From the NCBI GenBank assembly GCA_026414365.1, contig JAOAJD010000001.1:1-64000 (forward strand): a DNA stretch of 64,000 nucleotides. The letters run 5' to 3'. A model generated the notes under the pieces. That model searched no databases, was not told where the DNA came from, and saw only the letters and a list, made by a program, of their open reading frames with translations. A program made the position numbers and the translations under genes. The DNA is from Candidatus Iainarchaeum sp. GTDB lineage: Archaea > Iainarchaeota > Iainarchaeia > Iainarchaeales > SKW153. This document shows positions 47,662 to 56,880 of the stretch, one piece after another (the first letter of the stretch is position 1; every line of letters begins with the position of its first letter).

Positions 47662-48816
47662 ATGATATATAAAAAAGAAATTTTGGTTAGAGTTAACGAA
47701 ATATTCTTAAAGTCCGAGCCTGTGATGAAAAGATTTATGCAAATTTTAGAGAATAATATAAGAAAAATGTTGGATAATGAAAATATATCTTATAGAATAA
47801 GAAAAAAAAGATTTAGATTTTTCATTGAAGCACAAGAGACAGAAAAAGTAAAAAATATCTTGATTAATATCCCTGGCATATATTCTATTTCAGAATGCTT
47901 TGTGATAGAAACAAACGAAATAGAAAAAATAAAAGAATTTTTAAAACAACAATTTTATGATTATGTTAAAGAAAATGAAAGTTTTGCGATAAGGGCAAAA
48001 ACAGATGGAAAGCAAATCTACAACAGCAAAGAGATAGAAAAAGAACTTGGTAAGTTAATAGACAGAAAAGTCAATCTTACAAAACCAGATAAAACTATTT
48101 TTGTAGAAGTTAGCGAAAGTGAAACATTGTTTTACACTAAAGTTGAGAAAGGGATAGGTGGTTTACCAGTTGGCAGTTCTGGAAAGGTTTTGTGCTTAAT
48201 ATCTGGTGGCATAGACAGTCCTGTTGCATGCTACATGTTAATGAAAAGAGGTTGTAGTATAGAACTAATACATTTTCATAGTTTCCCGTTTGTTTCAAGA
48301 AAAAGCATTGATAAAGTTATCAGAATTACAAGAGAATTAACCAAATTTCAACCAAAAATAAAAATACACTTCATTCCTTTTATAGAATATCAACTTAAAG
48401 TGAAAACAAGTGCAAAGGAAAATCTAAGAGTTATGCTCTATAGAAGAGGCATGTTTAAGATTGCAGAAAATATTGCAAAAAAGAATAAAATAAAATTTTT
48501 AGCAACTGGCGAATCAATAGCACAAGTCTCATCGCAGACTTTAGACAATTTAGAAGTTAGCTCAAAAGCAATAGAAATGGAAATATTAAGACCTTTAATT
48601 GGATTAGACAAAGAAGAAATAATAAACATTGCGAAGAAGATCAATACTTATGAAATATCTATAGAACCACATGAAGACTGTTGCACTATTTTTTTGCCAA
48701 AAAAATCGTCAGCTAAAACAACAATTGAAGAAATAGAAAAAATAGAAAAGAAAATTAAAGTAGACAGTATAGTAAAAAAAATAATAAAAAAAGAGAAAAT
48801 AGAAGATATTAACTAA
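47662..48816 (+). CDS. thiI: tRNA 4-thiouridine synthetase ThiI
   Basis: ThiI adenylates and thiolates U8 of tRNA. The 384-aa protein has an N-terminal ferredoxin-like domain (about 1-75), a THUMP domain (about 75-165, with ELGKLIDRKVNLTKPDKTIFVEV) and the PP-loop ATPase LISGGIDSPVACYML, then RRGMFKIAENIAKKNKIKFLATGESIAQVSSQT and EDCCTIFLP. The rhodanese domain of enteric ThiI is absent, as in most archaea. ATG 47662 has AAAGGAAG upstream. Its role in thiazole synthesis in archaea is doubtful, so tRNA modification is the safer call. Confidence 0.94.
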   Translation: MIYKKEILVRVNEIFLKSEPVMKRFMQILENNIRKMLDNENISYRIRKKRFRFFIEAQETEKVKNILINIPGIYSISECFVIETNEIEKIKEFLKQQFYDYVKENESFAIRAKTDGKQIYNSKEIEKELGKLIDRKVNLTKPDKTIFVEVSESETLFYTKVEKGIGGLPVGSSGKVLCLISGGIDSPVACYMLMKRGCSIELIHFHSFPFVSRKSIDKVIRITRELTKFQPKIKIHFIPFIEYQLKVKTSAKENLRVMLYRRGMFKIAENIAKKNKIKFLATGESIAQVSSQTLDNLEVSSKAIEMEILRPLIGLDKEEIINIAKKINTYEISIEPHEDCCTIFLPKKSSAKTTIEEIEKIEKKIKVDSIVKKIIKKEKIEDIN

Positions 48817-48837
48817 TTGTGATAAAATAATAAGAAC

Positions 48838-49014
48838 TCAGAAGTCTTCTGGCCTAACTGTCTTTCTACCGTTTGCCTTAGCTCTCTCGCAAGCTTTTTT
48901 TATCATCTCCTCCACAACTTTACTTAGTGCTTCAGGTGCATCACCAGCTGTATTCATACCCTCTTTACTTATAATCTCCTTAACCTTTGAAGTTACTACT
49001 AACAATTCCGCCAT
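48838..49014 (-). CDS. Short histone-fold protein
   Basis: A 58-aa DNA-binding protein with the histone-like helices 1 and 2: LLVVTSKVKEIISKEG, GDAPEALSKVVEEMIKKACERA, then the loop and start of helix 3 in ANGRKTVRPEDF, where it ends. Archaeal nucleosomal histones continue about eight more residues. The sequence resembles the short bacterial and DPANN histone type (Bdellovibrio Bd0055-like) more than HMf. ATG 49014 has GGTGAG upstream; the extension to 49056 is a hydrophobic artefact. Confidence 0.88.
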   Translation of the reverse strand: MAELLVVTSKVKEIISKEGMNTAGDAPEALSKVVEEMIKKACERAKANGRKTVRPEDF

Positions 49015-49161
49015 GTTCTCACCTTTTATGATAAAAAACCAATTAAATAAAAACACAAACTTATTTTAATGAATTGCTTTTTAATTTTTTATTATTACAA
49101 AAAAACAAAAATAAGACGTTTCGAAAAACTAACAAAAACAATATAGTTGCAAAAGATAAAA

Positions 49162-50328
49162 ATGACTAAAATATTTCTTAAAATTTTACAAGAAAGTGGC
49201 AAAGAAAGAGAGTTTGATCTATTTTTAAAAATATTCAAAAAAATACCGAGATACAAGTTTGCAATAATAGTTGTAGATGATGAAATAATTGAAAAATATG
49301 TAAATGTGTTATCAAAGGAAATTAAGTTTCTAACAAGGATGAACATATTTCCAACTATCTTGCTAACAAAAAGATGGAAATTAAAAAAAGAAGACTACCA
49401 TAAAAAGAAAAAAAGTTTAGTTGACGTAAAAGAAGCTCTAACAAAATATTTCATGAAATATCAGATAAAATTTGACGAAATGAACTTTGCTATAAAAAAC
49501 GGAAAAACAAGAATCTCGTTATTTAAGATAAAAAAGATAGTAAAAGCAAAAAGGATTCCTGTTGTTATTGGGAATATAAAAGAAAAAGGTAAAATAAGGA
49601 CTATAGAAAAAACTAAGGCATGGCAACTTTTGGCATCTACCTTAAGACCAACAAAAATAATAATATTGGATGAAGACGGTTTTGTCAAAGATGCCAAAAG
49701 AAAAAATTTATATTTTATAAACATAAACACTCTCGATACAAAAAATATCTCCGACAAACACATAGATTTTATCAGAAAAAGCAGAAAGTTCCTTAGAAAA
49801 AATCCAAAGATTGCTCTAATAGTCACTTCGCCTGACAAGATAATAAAAGAAATTTTTACAATAAAAGGTAGAGGGACATTTATAAAATACCATGAGATAA
49901 GATATGCTAAAAGACTTGGAAAAGAAAAAAAAGAAAAATTAAGAAAACTTATAGAGAGAGCTTTTAGAAGGAAATTAAAAAAAGATTATTTCAAAGAAAA
50001 AATAATAGAGGTTGTATATCAAAAAGACTTTGAGGGAGCTGCAATAATAAAAAAAATTGGCAATTTTTACTATTTGGACAAATTTGTAGTAGATGTTCCA
50101 TACCAGGGTACAGGTTTAGGAAAAAGTTTGTGGGAAACAATAATCAGAAAATATCATAAAATAATGTGGAGAGCAAGAAAAAATAACAAAATAAATAGTT
50201 TTTACATAAAAGAGTGTGATGGTCTAATCAAGAAAAACAATTGGATAATTTATTGGAAAAATATAAGAGAAGAAGAAGCAATTAAAAACATTTCAAATAT
50301 ATATATAAAAAAAACAGACTTTAAGTAA
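49162..50328 (+). CDS. N-acetylglutamate synthase-like protein (degenerate kinase + NAT domain)
   Basis: The 388-aa protein has two domains. Residues about 1-225 resemble the amino-acid kinase fold of acetylglutamate kinase but lack its K-x-G-G loop: FAIIVVDDEIIE replaces it. Residues about 225-388 match the NAT domain of Xanthomonas-type NAGS/NAGK and animal NAGS, with KEIFTIKGRGTFIKYHEIR, YLDKFVVDVPYQGTGLGKSLW (acetyl-CoA loop), MWRARKNNKINSFYIKECDG and WIIYWKNI. No other arginine genes are in the window. The product is expected to acetylate an amino group, perhaps glutamate, without kinase activity. Confidence 0.82.
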   Translation: MTKIFLKILQESGKEREFDLFLKIFKKIPRYKFAIIVVDDEIIEKYVNVLSKEIKFLTRMNIFPTILLTKRWKLKKEDYHKKKKSLVDVKEALTKYFMKYQIKFDEMNFAIKNGKTRISLFKIKKIVKAKRIPVVIGNIKEKGKIRTIEKTKAWQLLASTLRPTKIIILDEDGFVKDAKRKNLYFININTLDTKNISDKHIDFIRKSRKFLRKNPKIALIVTSPDKIIKEIFTIKGRGTFIKYHEIRYAKRLGKEKKEKLRKLIERAFRRKLKKDYFKEKIIEVVYQKDFEGAAIIKKIGNFYYLDKFVVDVPYQGTGLGKSLWETIIRKYHKIMWRARKNNKINSFYIKECDGLIKKNNWIIYWKNIREEEAIKNISNIYIKKTDFK

Positions 50329-50384
50329 ATTTAAGTAAAAAAAAATATTAATTTGCAAAAAGAGTAAATAAAAGAGTTGGTAAA

Positions 50385-53114
50385 ATGGGTAAACTAAGAA
50401 ACCAAAAAATCTTGACAGAGAGTGACATAAAATATTGGGCATTGGGAGCAAAAGAAGTAATAAAAATATTGAATAGTTCAGATAAAGGCTTAAGTAACAA
50501 AGAAGCAGCACAAAGATTAGAAAAATATGGGCCTAACGAAATAAAAAAAGAAAAAGAAGTTACTCCTCTGGAAGTTTTTCTGAATCAATTTAAGAATACT
50601 TTTATAATTCTATTAATATTTGCGGGCATCCTTTCTTTAATAATAGGAGAAACTTTAGAAGGGGCTGCAATATTCTTTATAATAATACTCAACGCTACAT
50701 TGGGATTTATCCAAGAATATAAGGCAGAAAAAGCAATAGAGTCACTCAAAAAGATGACTAGTCCAAACGCAATAGTGCTAAGAGATGGAATAGAACAAAA
50801 AATACCTTCAGCTGAAATTGTTCCAGGAGATATTGTAATATTGGAAGCTGGATCAATAGTGCCTGCAGATTGTAGAATAATAGAATCATTTAATTTAGCT
50901 GTTGACGAAGCTTCATTAACTGGTGAATCAGTACCATCTAAAAAAGATGTTAAAGTAGTGAGTGAAAAAACATCTGTTGCTGACAGAAAAAACATGGCAT
51001 ATATGGGTACAATAGTTAGTGTTGGGAAAGGAAAAGCAATAGTTACTTCCACAGGTATGAATACCGAGTTAGGAAAGATAGCAGAATCTTTAAAAGAAAG
51101 TGAGCAAACAGAGACACCGTTGCAAAGAAAATTTACAATGCTTTCAAAACAAATAGCAAAAATAGTACTTTTGTTAGTCTCTTTTGTTTTCTTAGTTTCA
51201 TTTTATAGAAACTTTCCATTATTTGAAATAATTTTGTTTTGTTTAACAATAACTGTATCGACAATACCAAACTCTTTGCCAATAATTGTAACTGTTGGTT
51301 TATCCCTAGGAGCAAAGAGACTTGCAGAAAAGAACATGCTAGTAAAAAAGTTATTTGCTGCAGAAAGTTTGGGCTCTGTTACAGTAATATGCTCAGATAA
51401 AACAGGAACTTTAACTAAGAACCAAATGACTGTAACAAACATATTTTTTAATTATGAGGTTGAGGTTAGTGGTAGTGGTTATGAACCAACTGGAGATTTT
51501 AAAAAAGATGGAGAAAAAATAGAACCTTCAAAGTTAGAGAAATTAATGAAAATAGCTACACTTTGTAACAACGCTTCTCTAGTAGAAGAAAAAGGAGAGT
51601 TTAAAATAATTGGTGACCCGACTGAAGGCTCACTAATAGTAATGGCAAAAAAAGCAGGATATGATAAAGATTATTTTTTGAAAGAAGAAGAACTGTTAGC
51701 AGAATTGCCATTTGACTCTGAAAGAAAAATGATGTCAGTGATATATAAAAACAAACAAACCAAAAAAATAGAAGCTTATGTTAAAGGGGCACCGGACATA
51801 CTAATAAAAAAATGTAACAGAATATTACTAGAAGATGGTAAAATAAGAAGAATAAGAGAAGACGATATTAAACTGATTATAGAAAAAAATAGAAAATATG
51901 CTGAAAGCGCATTAAGAGTATTAGGCTTTGCATACAAAGAAGTTTCAGATAAAACAAAAATGGAAATAGATGAAATTGAGGAAGAATTGATATTTGTTGG
52001 ATTAGCAGGAATGATAGATCCGCCAAGAGAAGAAGTTAAAGAGGCAGTGAAGAAATGTGAAGAAGCAGGAATAAAAGTTATAATCATTACTGGGGATCAT
52101 CCAGCTACTGCCAAAGCTGTTGCAGAAAAAATAAACTTGTTCAAAAAAGGAGATATTGTCCTGAATGGTGCTGAGTTAGATGAAATGAATGAAGAAGAAC
52201 TTTTAAAAAATATAGAAAATATAAGGGTTATAGCAAGAGCCCTGCCAACCCATAAGTTAAAGATTGTAGAAGCATTGCAGAAAAAGGGACATATTGTTGC
52301 CATGACAGGAGACGGAGTTAATGACGCTCCTGCTTTAAAAAGGTCAGACATTGGTGTAGCTATGGGAATTACTGGAACTGATGTGGCTAAAGATGTTTCA
52401 CAAGCAATATTAGTTGATGACAATTTTGCTACTATTGTAAATGCAATTGAAGAAGGCAGAGATATTTATGATAAGATAATAAAATCAGCCAGATATTTGT
52501 TGTCTTGTAATATGGGAGAAATAACTGCAGTAATAATCACAGTAATAACTAATTTACCTTTACCATTAACTCCCATACAAATACTAACCATGAACATACT
52601 AACAGATGATCTCCCAGCACTAGGTTTAGGTACTGAAAAACCAGAAGAAGGAATAATGAAAAGACCACCAAGAAAGCCCCAAGAAAATCCAATAACAAAA
52701 ACCATATTTATCTTAATATTTATTTATGGCCTAATAATGGGAATAGCAACTGTTTGGATATTCCAAAGCTATCTTGGAGAAGGATTAACAAAGGCCAGAA
52801 CTATGGCATTCACAACTCTTGTTATGATACAGATGTTTGCTGTTGTTAGTAGTAGAACATTATATCCTTCAATAAAACATATAAATTTACTAACAAACAA
52901 ATGGTTGTTTTTGGCAATAGTTGCATCAATAATAATACAATTAGGAATAATATACTTCCTTCCATTACAAACAATATACGAAACAACTTCAATAGGGATA
53001 GAAGACTGGATAAAAATAATTGAAATATCTATAACTGGGTTTATTCTCATGGAATTAGGAAAGTTTGTAATCAGAGATATTGACAAAAAAAACAATAATA
53101 TAAAAAATATTTAA
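50385..53114 (+). CDS. P-type cation-transporting ATPase (P2-like)
   Basis: A 909-aa ion pump of the SERCA/PMR-like group. It has the N-terminal cation-ATPase domain, the actuator TGES (179-182), the phosphorylation motif DKTGTLT (Asp338), nucleotide-binding KGAPDILIKKC, and TGDGVNDAPALK. Ten membrane helices are expected. In helix 4 the motif is IPNSLP (294-299), where calcium pumps have PEGLP with an ion-binding Glu; helix 5 keeps NMGE and helix 6 keeps NILTDDLPA. So the transported ion may not be calcium. GGTAAA precedes the ATG. Confidence 0.93.
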   Translation: MGKLRNQKILTESDIKYWALGAKEVIKILNSSDKGLSNKEAAQRLEKYGPNEIKKEKEVTPLEVFLNQFKNTFIILLIFAGILSLIIGETLEGAAIFFIIILNATLGFIQEYKAEKAIESLKKMTSPNAIVLRDGIEQKIPSAEIVPGDIVILEAGSIVPADCRIIESFNLAVDEASLTGESVPSKKDVKVVSEKTSVADRKNMAYMGTIVSVGKGKAIVTSTGMNTELGKIAESLKESEQTETPLQRKFTMLSKQIAKIVLLLVSFVFLVSFYRNFPLFEIILFCLTITVSTIPNSLPIIVTVGLSLGAKRLAEKNMLVKKLFAAESLGSVTVICSDKTGTLTKNQMTVTNIFFNYEVEVSGSGYEPTGDFKKDGEKIEPSKLEKLMKIATLCNNASLVEEKGEFKIIGDPTEGSLIVMAKKAGYDKDYFLKEEELLAELPFDSERKMMSVIYKNKQTKKIEAYVKGAPDILIKKCNRILLEDGKIRRIREDDIKLIIEKNRKYAESALRVLGFAYKEVSDKTKMEIDEIEEELIFVGLAGMIDPPREEVKEAVKKCEEAGIKVIIITGDHPATAKAVAEKINLFKKGDIVLNGAELDEMNEEELLKNIENIRVIARALPTHKLKIVEALQKKGHIVAMTGDGVNDAPALKRSDIGVAMGITGTDVAKDVSQAILVDDNFATIVNAIEEGRDIYDKIIKSARYLLSCNMGEITAVIITVITNLPLPLTPIQILTMNILTDDLPALGLGTEKPEEGIMKRPPRKPQENPITKTIFILIFIYGLIMGIATVWIFQSYLGEGLTKARTMAFTTLVMIQMFAVVSSRTLYPSIKHINLLTNKWLFLAIVASIIIQLGIIYFLPLQTIYETTSIGIEDWIKIIEISITGFILMELGKFVIRDIDKKNNNIKNI

Positions 53115-53137
53115 ACTTAATACATAAGAAATAATAT

Positions 53138-53214
53138 TGTGCGGCCTTGATGAATTGACGATGAATCTGATCTTTAATAAGAAATGAAGATAGATGGGCG
53201 AACTGAGCCGCACA
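53138..53214 (+). ncRNA. C/D box sRNA with two guides against 16S rRNA
   Basis: The RNA is bounded by an exact eight-base inverted repeat (TGTGCGGC / GCCGCACA). Inside are box C TTGATGA (53147-53153), guide 1 (53154-53166), box D' CTGA (53167-53170), box C' ATGAAGA (53184-53190), guide 2 (53191-53202) and box D CTGA (53203-53206). Guides of 13 and 12 bases fit the archaeal architecture. Bases 53156-53164 match antisense 16S at 24905-24913, and 53193-53200 match 24559-24566. By the fifth-nucleotide rule the targets are the equivalents of E. coli 16S 1061 (A here) and C1402. It lies 24 bases after the P-type ATPase gene. Confidence 0.88.
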
Positions 53215-53345
53215 AAACAAAATTTATATTTTGAAACCTATATACAACAAATAGTGAATAAATTATCGACCAAAAAAATTTCTCCAACATTTATTAAAAG
53301 AATTATAAAAAAAGAAAAGAAGAAGACAGAAGTGCTTTAATCACT

Positions 53346-54971
53346 TCAGTCTAAATCAGGAGTCTCTCCTGTATCTTTGCTTGGTCCTTTAGACTTACTA
53401 CTACCTGCAATGATATCATCAATTCTTAGTAACATTTCTGCAACTTCTGAGGCAGATGTTATAGCTTGTGTTTTTACACTCAATGGTTCAATCACTCTTA
53501 ATTTTCGCATATTCTCTATTTTGCCATTAAAAACGTCTACTCCATAATACTTTCCATCCTTCTCTTTGTGCTTACTTCTTAACTTTACAATAGTGTCTAT
53601 CGTATCCATCCCAGCAGTCTCTGCTAAAGTTTTTGGTATTACCTCCAATGCATCTGCAAATGCCTCTATTGCTAATTGTTCTCTACCACCAACATTAGGA
53701 GCATACTCTCTAAGTTTTATAGCCACTTCAACTTCAGAAGCACCTCCACCTACAATAATCTTTCCATTCTTCAGTGCGCTGCAGACAGCTCCTACTGCAT
53801 CATGTACTGCCCTCTCAGCTTCATCAACAACGTGTTCTGATCCACCTCTTAGCAAAATACTTACTGCCTTCGGATTTTTACAATTCTCTATGAAAGTCAT
53901 TGCGTCACCTGCTATCTTTCTCTCTACTACTAAACCTGCATAGCCTAAATCTGACTTACTCAAATCATTTATTCTAGACACTATCTTTGCACCTGTAGCT
54001 CTTGCTAATGCATCCATATCTGATTTCTTAACCCTTCTGACAGCTAATATCCCTTCTTTTGCTAGATAATGCTGAGCTATATCATCAATCCCTTTTTGAC
54101 AAAGTAAAACGTTTGCCCCTGATTCTTTTATTTTAGCCACCATATTTTTTAACATTCTTTCCTCTGAATCTAAGAAAGCTTGTAATTGTTCAGGATCTGT
54201 TATTTGGATCTTCGCTTCAGTCTCAGGGCCTTTTATTTCTAATGCTGCATCTACCAAAGCAATTTTTGCATCTTCTATTTTTTTAGGCATGCCTGAATGT
54301 ACTACTTCTTTATCTATAACAATACCTTTTATTAACTGCGAATCCTTCAAACTGCCACCAACTTTCTTCTCCACCTTTATAAAGTCCATATCAATTATTA
54401 CTTTGTTATCTTTTTCTTCAGCCACTTGTACAACAGCATTAACAACTAGGTCCGCGAGCTCTGATGCTGCCTCAGCACTTTTTCCAGTCATAGAAGTTAA
54501 TGCAATATCTCTCAGTATATCCTTATCTTTTATACTTATTGACTCAGAAATACTCTCATAAACCTCTTTGGCTTTCTGGGCAGCGAGTCTATATCCTTTT
54601 ATTATTATTGATGGATGAATCTCATCATCCAAAAGCTTCTCTGCATTATGTAAAATTTCACCTGCAAATACCACTGCTGTAGTCGTACCATCTCCAACTT
54701 CATCATCTTGAGTCTTTGCAACTTCGACCATCATCTTTCCTGCAGGATGTTCTATACTCATTTCATCTAAGATTGTTGCACCATCGTTACTTATTGTAAT
54801 ATCACCTAAGTCATCAACAATCATCTTATCCATTCCTTTCGGACCGAGAGTACTTCTAACGGCTTGCGCCACTGCTCTTGCAACTAATATATTTATTCTT
54901 TGAGCATCTCTTCCTCTTGTTCTTTTAGTTCCTTCAGCTAAAAAAACAACAGGCTGTTGATTTTCTGCCAT
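53346..54971 (-). CDS. thsA: Thermosome (group II chaperonin) subunit
   Basis: The 541-aa protein forms the archaeal double-ring folding chamber. It has the ATP-binding [16 protein letters not shown] near the N-terminus, [28 protein letters not shown] (catalytic Asp), [17 protein letters not shown] and [17 protein letters not shown], then [12 protein letters not shown] near the C-terminus. The tail ([18 protein letters not shown]) lacks the Gly/Met-rich ending of many thermosomes. A strong AAGGAGGTG site precedes the ATG, so high expression is likely. Only one subunit gene is seen here. Confidence 0.97.
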   Translation of the reverse strand: MAENQQPVVFLAEGTKRTRGRDAQRINILVARAVAQAVRSTLGPKGMDKMIVDDLGDITISNDGATILDEMSIEHPAGKMMVEVAKTQDDEVGDGTTTAVVFAGEILHNAEKLLDDEIHPSIIIKGYRLAAQKAKEVYESISESISIKDKDILRDIALTSMTGKSAEAASELADLVVNAVVQVAEEKDNKVIIDMDFIKVEKKVGGSLKDSQLIKGIVIDKEVVHSGMPKKIEDAKIALVDAALEIKGPETEAKIQITDPEQLQAFLDSEERMLKNMVAKIKESGANVLLCQKGIDDIAQHYLAKEGILAVRRVKKSDMDALARATGAKIVSRINDLSKSDLGYAGLVVERKIAGDAMTFIENCKNPKAVSILLRGGSEHVVDEAERAVHDAVGAVCSALKNGKIIVGGGASEVEVAIKLREYAPNVGGREQLAIEAFADALEVIPKTLAETAGMDTIDTIVKLRSKHKEKDGKYYGVDVFNGKIENMRKLRVIEPLSVKTQAITSASEVAEMLLRIDDIIAGSSKSKGPSKDTGETPDLD

Positions 54972-55078
54972 AAACCCACCTCCTTAAGTTAGGTTAAAAT
55001 AAAATCAGTATGTAAAATTTTGATGTACATAAGTTTTTAAAAATATATTTCAAAAATTGATGGATATGTGATTATTGG

Positions 55079-55678
55079 TTAAAGAGGAAACCCTTCTGAA
55101 AAAAATATAGTAAAATCTGTCGGGATATTTTTTTTCAGAATATTTACAAACTTCTCTTTTTGTTTGCTTGAAGAAAAAATTTTACAATCTTTATCTAAAA
55201 GGACAACTTTATTTTTACTATCAAACTTCACAGGATAAAGTCTACATGATAAAGGATAACTTTTTTTATTGTGGATGCTACATCCTAAACCTTCATAGAA
55301 TGGGCAGCTATTACCGGCAAAAAACAAAATATCTTTAGAAGGAACTTTAGAATAGAAACCATTAGGCAACGCTAATGGAAAAAATATATCTGCTTCGCTA
55401 ACATCTATAATTACAGGAATAGTTTTATTTCTTATTTTATTTATTAATTTACCTCCATCGTAAATTAATCTTGGCTTTTCTATAGGAATACCCTTCTTTG
55501 AAGCAAATTTTTTTGTTTCTTTATCTATCATAACAGAGGAAAAAGCCCTACAACAAAGCCCACACCTTGTACACATAGAAGATGTGAGATCAAACACGAA
55601 AGATTCTATTTTTGATAAATCATTCTGCTTTATTGCTCTCCCTTTATCTTTTTTTTTATCCTTATTTTTGTTACTCAT
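55079..55678 (-). CDS. YkgJ-family cysteine cluster protein
   Basis: The 199-aa protein has a cysteine-rich core of the YkgJ type (CxxCxxCC): MCTRCGLCCRAF, then NSCPFYEGLGCSIHNKKSYPLSCRLYPV. The family is thought to bind zinc or an iron-sulfur cluster; function is unknown. The flanking parts include a Lys-rich start and a helical C-terminus (EKFVNILKKNI). It lies between the thermosome gene and a divergent kinase-like gene. Confidence 0.88.
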   Translation of the reverse strand: MSNKNKDKKKDKGRAIKQNDLSKIESFVFDLTSSMCTRCGLCCRAFSSVMIDKETKKFASKKGIPIEKPRLIYDGGKLINKIRNKTIPVIIDVSEADIFFPLALPNGFYSKVPSKDILFFAGNSCPFYEGLGCSIHNKKSYPLSCRLYPVKFDSKNKVVLLDKDCKIFSSSKQKEKFVNILKKNIPTDFTIFFSEGFPL

Positions 55679-55715
55679 ATAAAAAAATAATATTAAGAAT
55701 ATTTAAATTATTTTT

Positions 55716-56309
55716 ATGAATCTTAGCGAAAGGCTAAAGAGATGTGCAGAAAAAAATAATCTCTTCATATTAGAAAAAATTTCAAAAGGTTGGAGTAGTG
55801 AGATATACAAAGCAATGACAAAAGAATCTAATTTAATTGCCATAAAAATAGAGAAAGATAAAAGCAAAAGAAATGATATGTGCTTAAAAGAATACGAAAA
55901 CTTAAAAAAAGCAAATTCTGTAGAAGTTGGTCCAAAGGTCTATTTCTTAGATAGAGAAAACAGAGCAATAGGGATGGAATTAATAGAGGGTATTCAACTT
56001 AGAGAATGGCTCTTCAAAGAAAAGATAAATAAAGAAAAGCTAAAATTTTTTCTTGAAAGACTTTTCTCACAAGCAAAGAAACTGGACGACATAAATTTAA
56101 GCCACGGACAATTAGCGAAAGTAGGTAAGAACATATTAGTTAGAAGAAACTGTAATAATTTTGAACCTGTTATCATAGACTTTGAAAAAGCATCATCCAA
56201 TAGAAAAGCAAGGAATACAAAACAATTGGCATGCTTATTAATAACTAACAAAAATTCAAAGATAGCAAAAAAAGTGAGAGAGATTTTGGAACTTAAAGTT
56301 AAAAATTAA
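55716..56309 (+). CDS. Predicted Ser/Thr protein kinase (RIO/Kdo-like, short)
   Basis: This 197-aa protein has a compact kinase fold: Gly-rich-like ISKGWSSEIYKA, the VAIK-type lysine in NLIAIKIEKDK, hinge IGMELIEGIQLREWL, catalytic loop SHGQLAKVGKNILV and metal-binding IIDFEKAS. The catalytic loop has HGQL in place of the canonical HGDL, with Gln where the catalytic Asp lies in most kinases; archaeal relatives of COG2112 may share this, which I cannot verify. Activity is therefore uncertain. Substrate unknown. Confidence 0.75.
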   Translation: MNLSERLKRCAEKNNLFILEKISKGWSSEIYKAMTKESNLIAIKIEKDKSKRNDMCLKEYENLKKANSVEVGPKVYFLDRENRAIGMELIEGIQLREWLFKEKINKEKLKFFLERLFSQAKKLDDINLSHGQLAKVGKNILVRRNCNNFEPVIIDFEKASSNRKARNTKQLACLLITNKNSKIAKKVREILELKVKN

Positions 56310-56326
56310 TAATATTTGGTAAAAAA

Positions 56327-56713
56327 TTACTTTACAAATTTCCTATCTACTTCATTAATTAAAACATCACAAGCTGCTTTTATTGATTCTAATTGCTTTA
56401 TTATCCTCTCTTTTTCCTTCTCAATATCTTCTAGATTTTCATATGGTTCAATAGCCTCTCTAAACATACTCATATCTATATAAGAATAAGGGTGCGCATC
56501 CATCTTTTTTGCAATCCTTTCGACCATCTTACCTAACCAAATATTCAACTCATCTTTGACTTGACCTTTGATTTGTTTTCCTTTACTTATATGTTTTCTA
56601 ACCATATTTACAATTGTTGCCCTCGGAAAAGGTAATTTGTCTTCAGGTAATTCGCCTTCTGTTTCTTCAACTTGTACTTCATCCCCTAAATGTTGCTCAT
56701 TATTTTGTTGCAT
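56327..56713 (-). CDS. Histone-fold protein with C-terminal coiled-coil tail
   Basis: The 128-aa protein has an acidic N-terminal tail (1-26), a short-long-short helix set at about 27-93 (LPFPRATIVNMVRK; KGQVKDELNIWLGKMVERIAKKM; MSMFREAIEPYENL) that fits the histone fold, and a charged helix at 94-128 (EDIEKEKERIIKQLESI) with coiled-coil character. Positively charged loop residues (SKGKQIKG) could contact DNA. ATG 56713 has a GAGGTG site and is preferred over TTG 56779. No database search was possible, so the fold is inferred from pattern. Confidence 0.65.
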   Translation of the reverse strand: MQQNNEQHLGDEVQVEETEGELPEDKLPFPRATIVNMVRKHISKGKQIKGQVKDELNIWLGKMVERIAKKMDAHPYSYIDMSMFREAIEPYENLEDIEKEKERIIKQLESIKAACDVLINEVDRKFVK

Positions 56714-56880
56714 AAAAACACCTCTCAAATAAAATTCAGAAACATAAGTAAGAGTATTTATAATAAAATAGTCATTCAATAATATTTTAAATGGAATGCA
56801 TAAGCAACAAAAAACTAAAGAACCATAAAGCTGAAATTATTATTACCTAAAATCATTTACTAAATGTTTATGTGAGTTTT

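Noticed and set aside
53193-53200. Guide 2 pairing with the 23S segment TTCGCCCATT of other archaea
   Set aside because: That 23S segment has diverged in this window and no longer matches, while the 16S site matches exactly.
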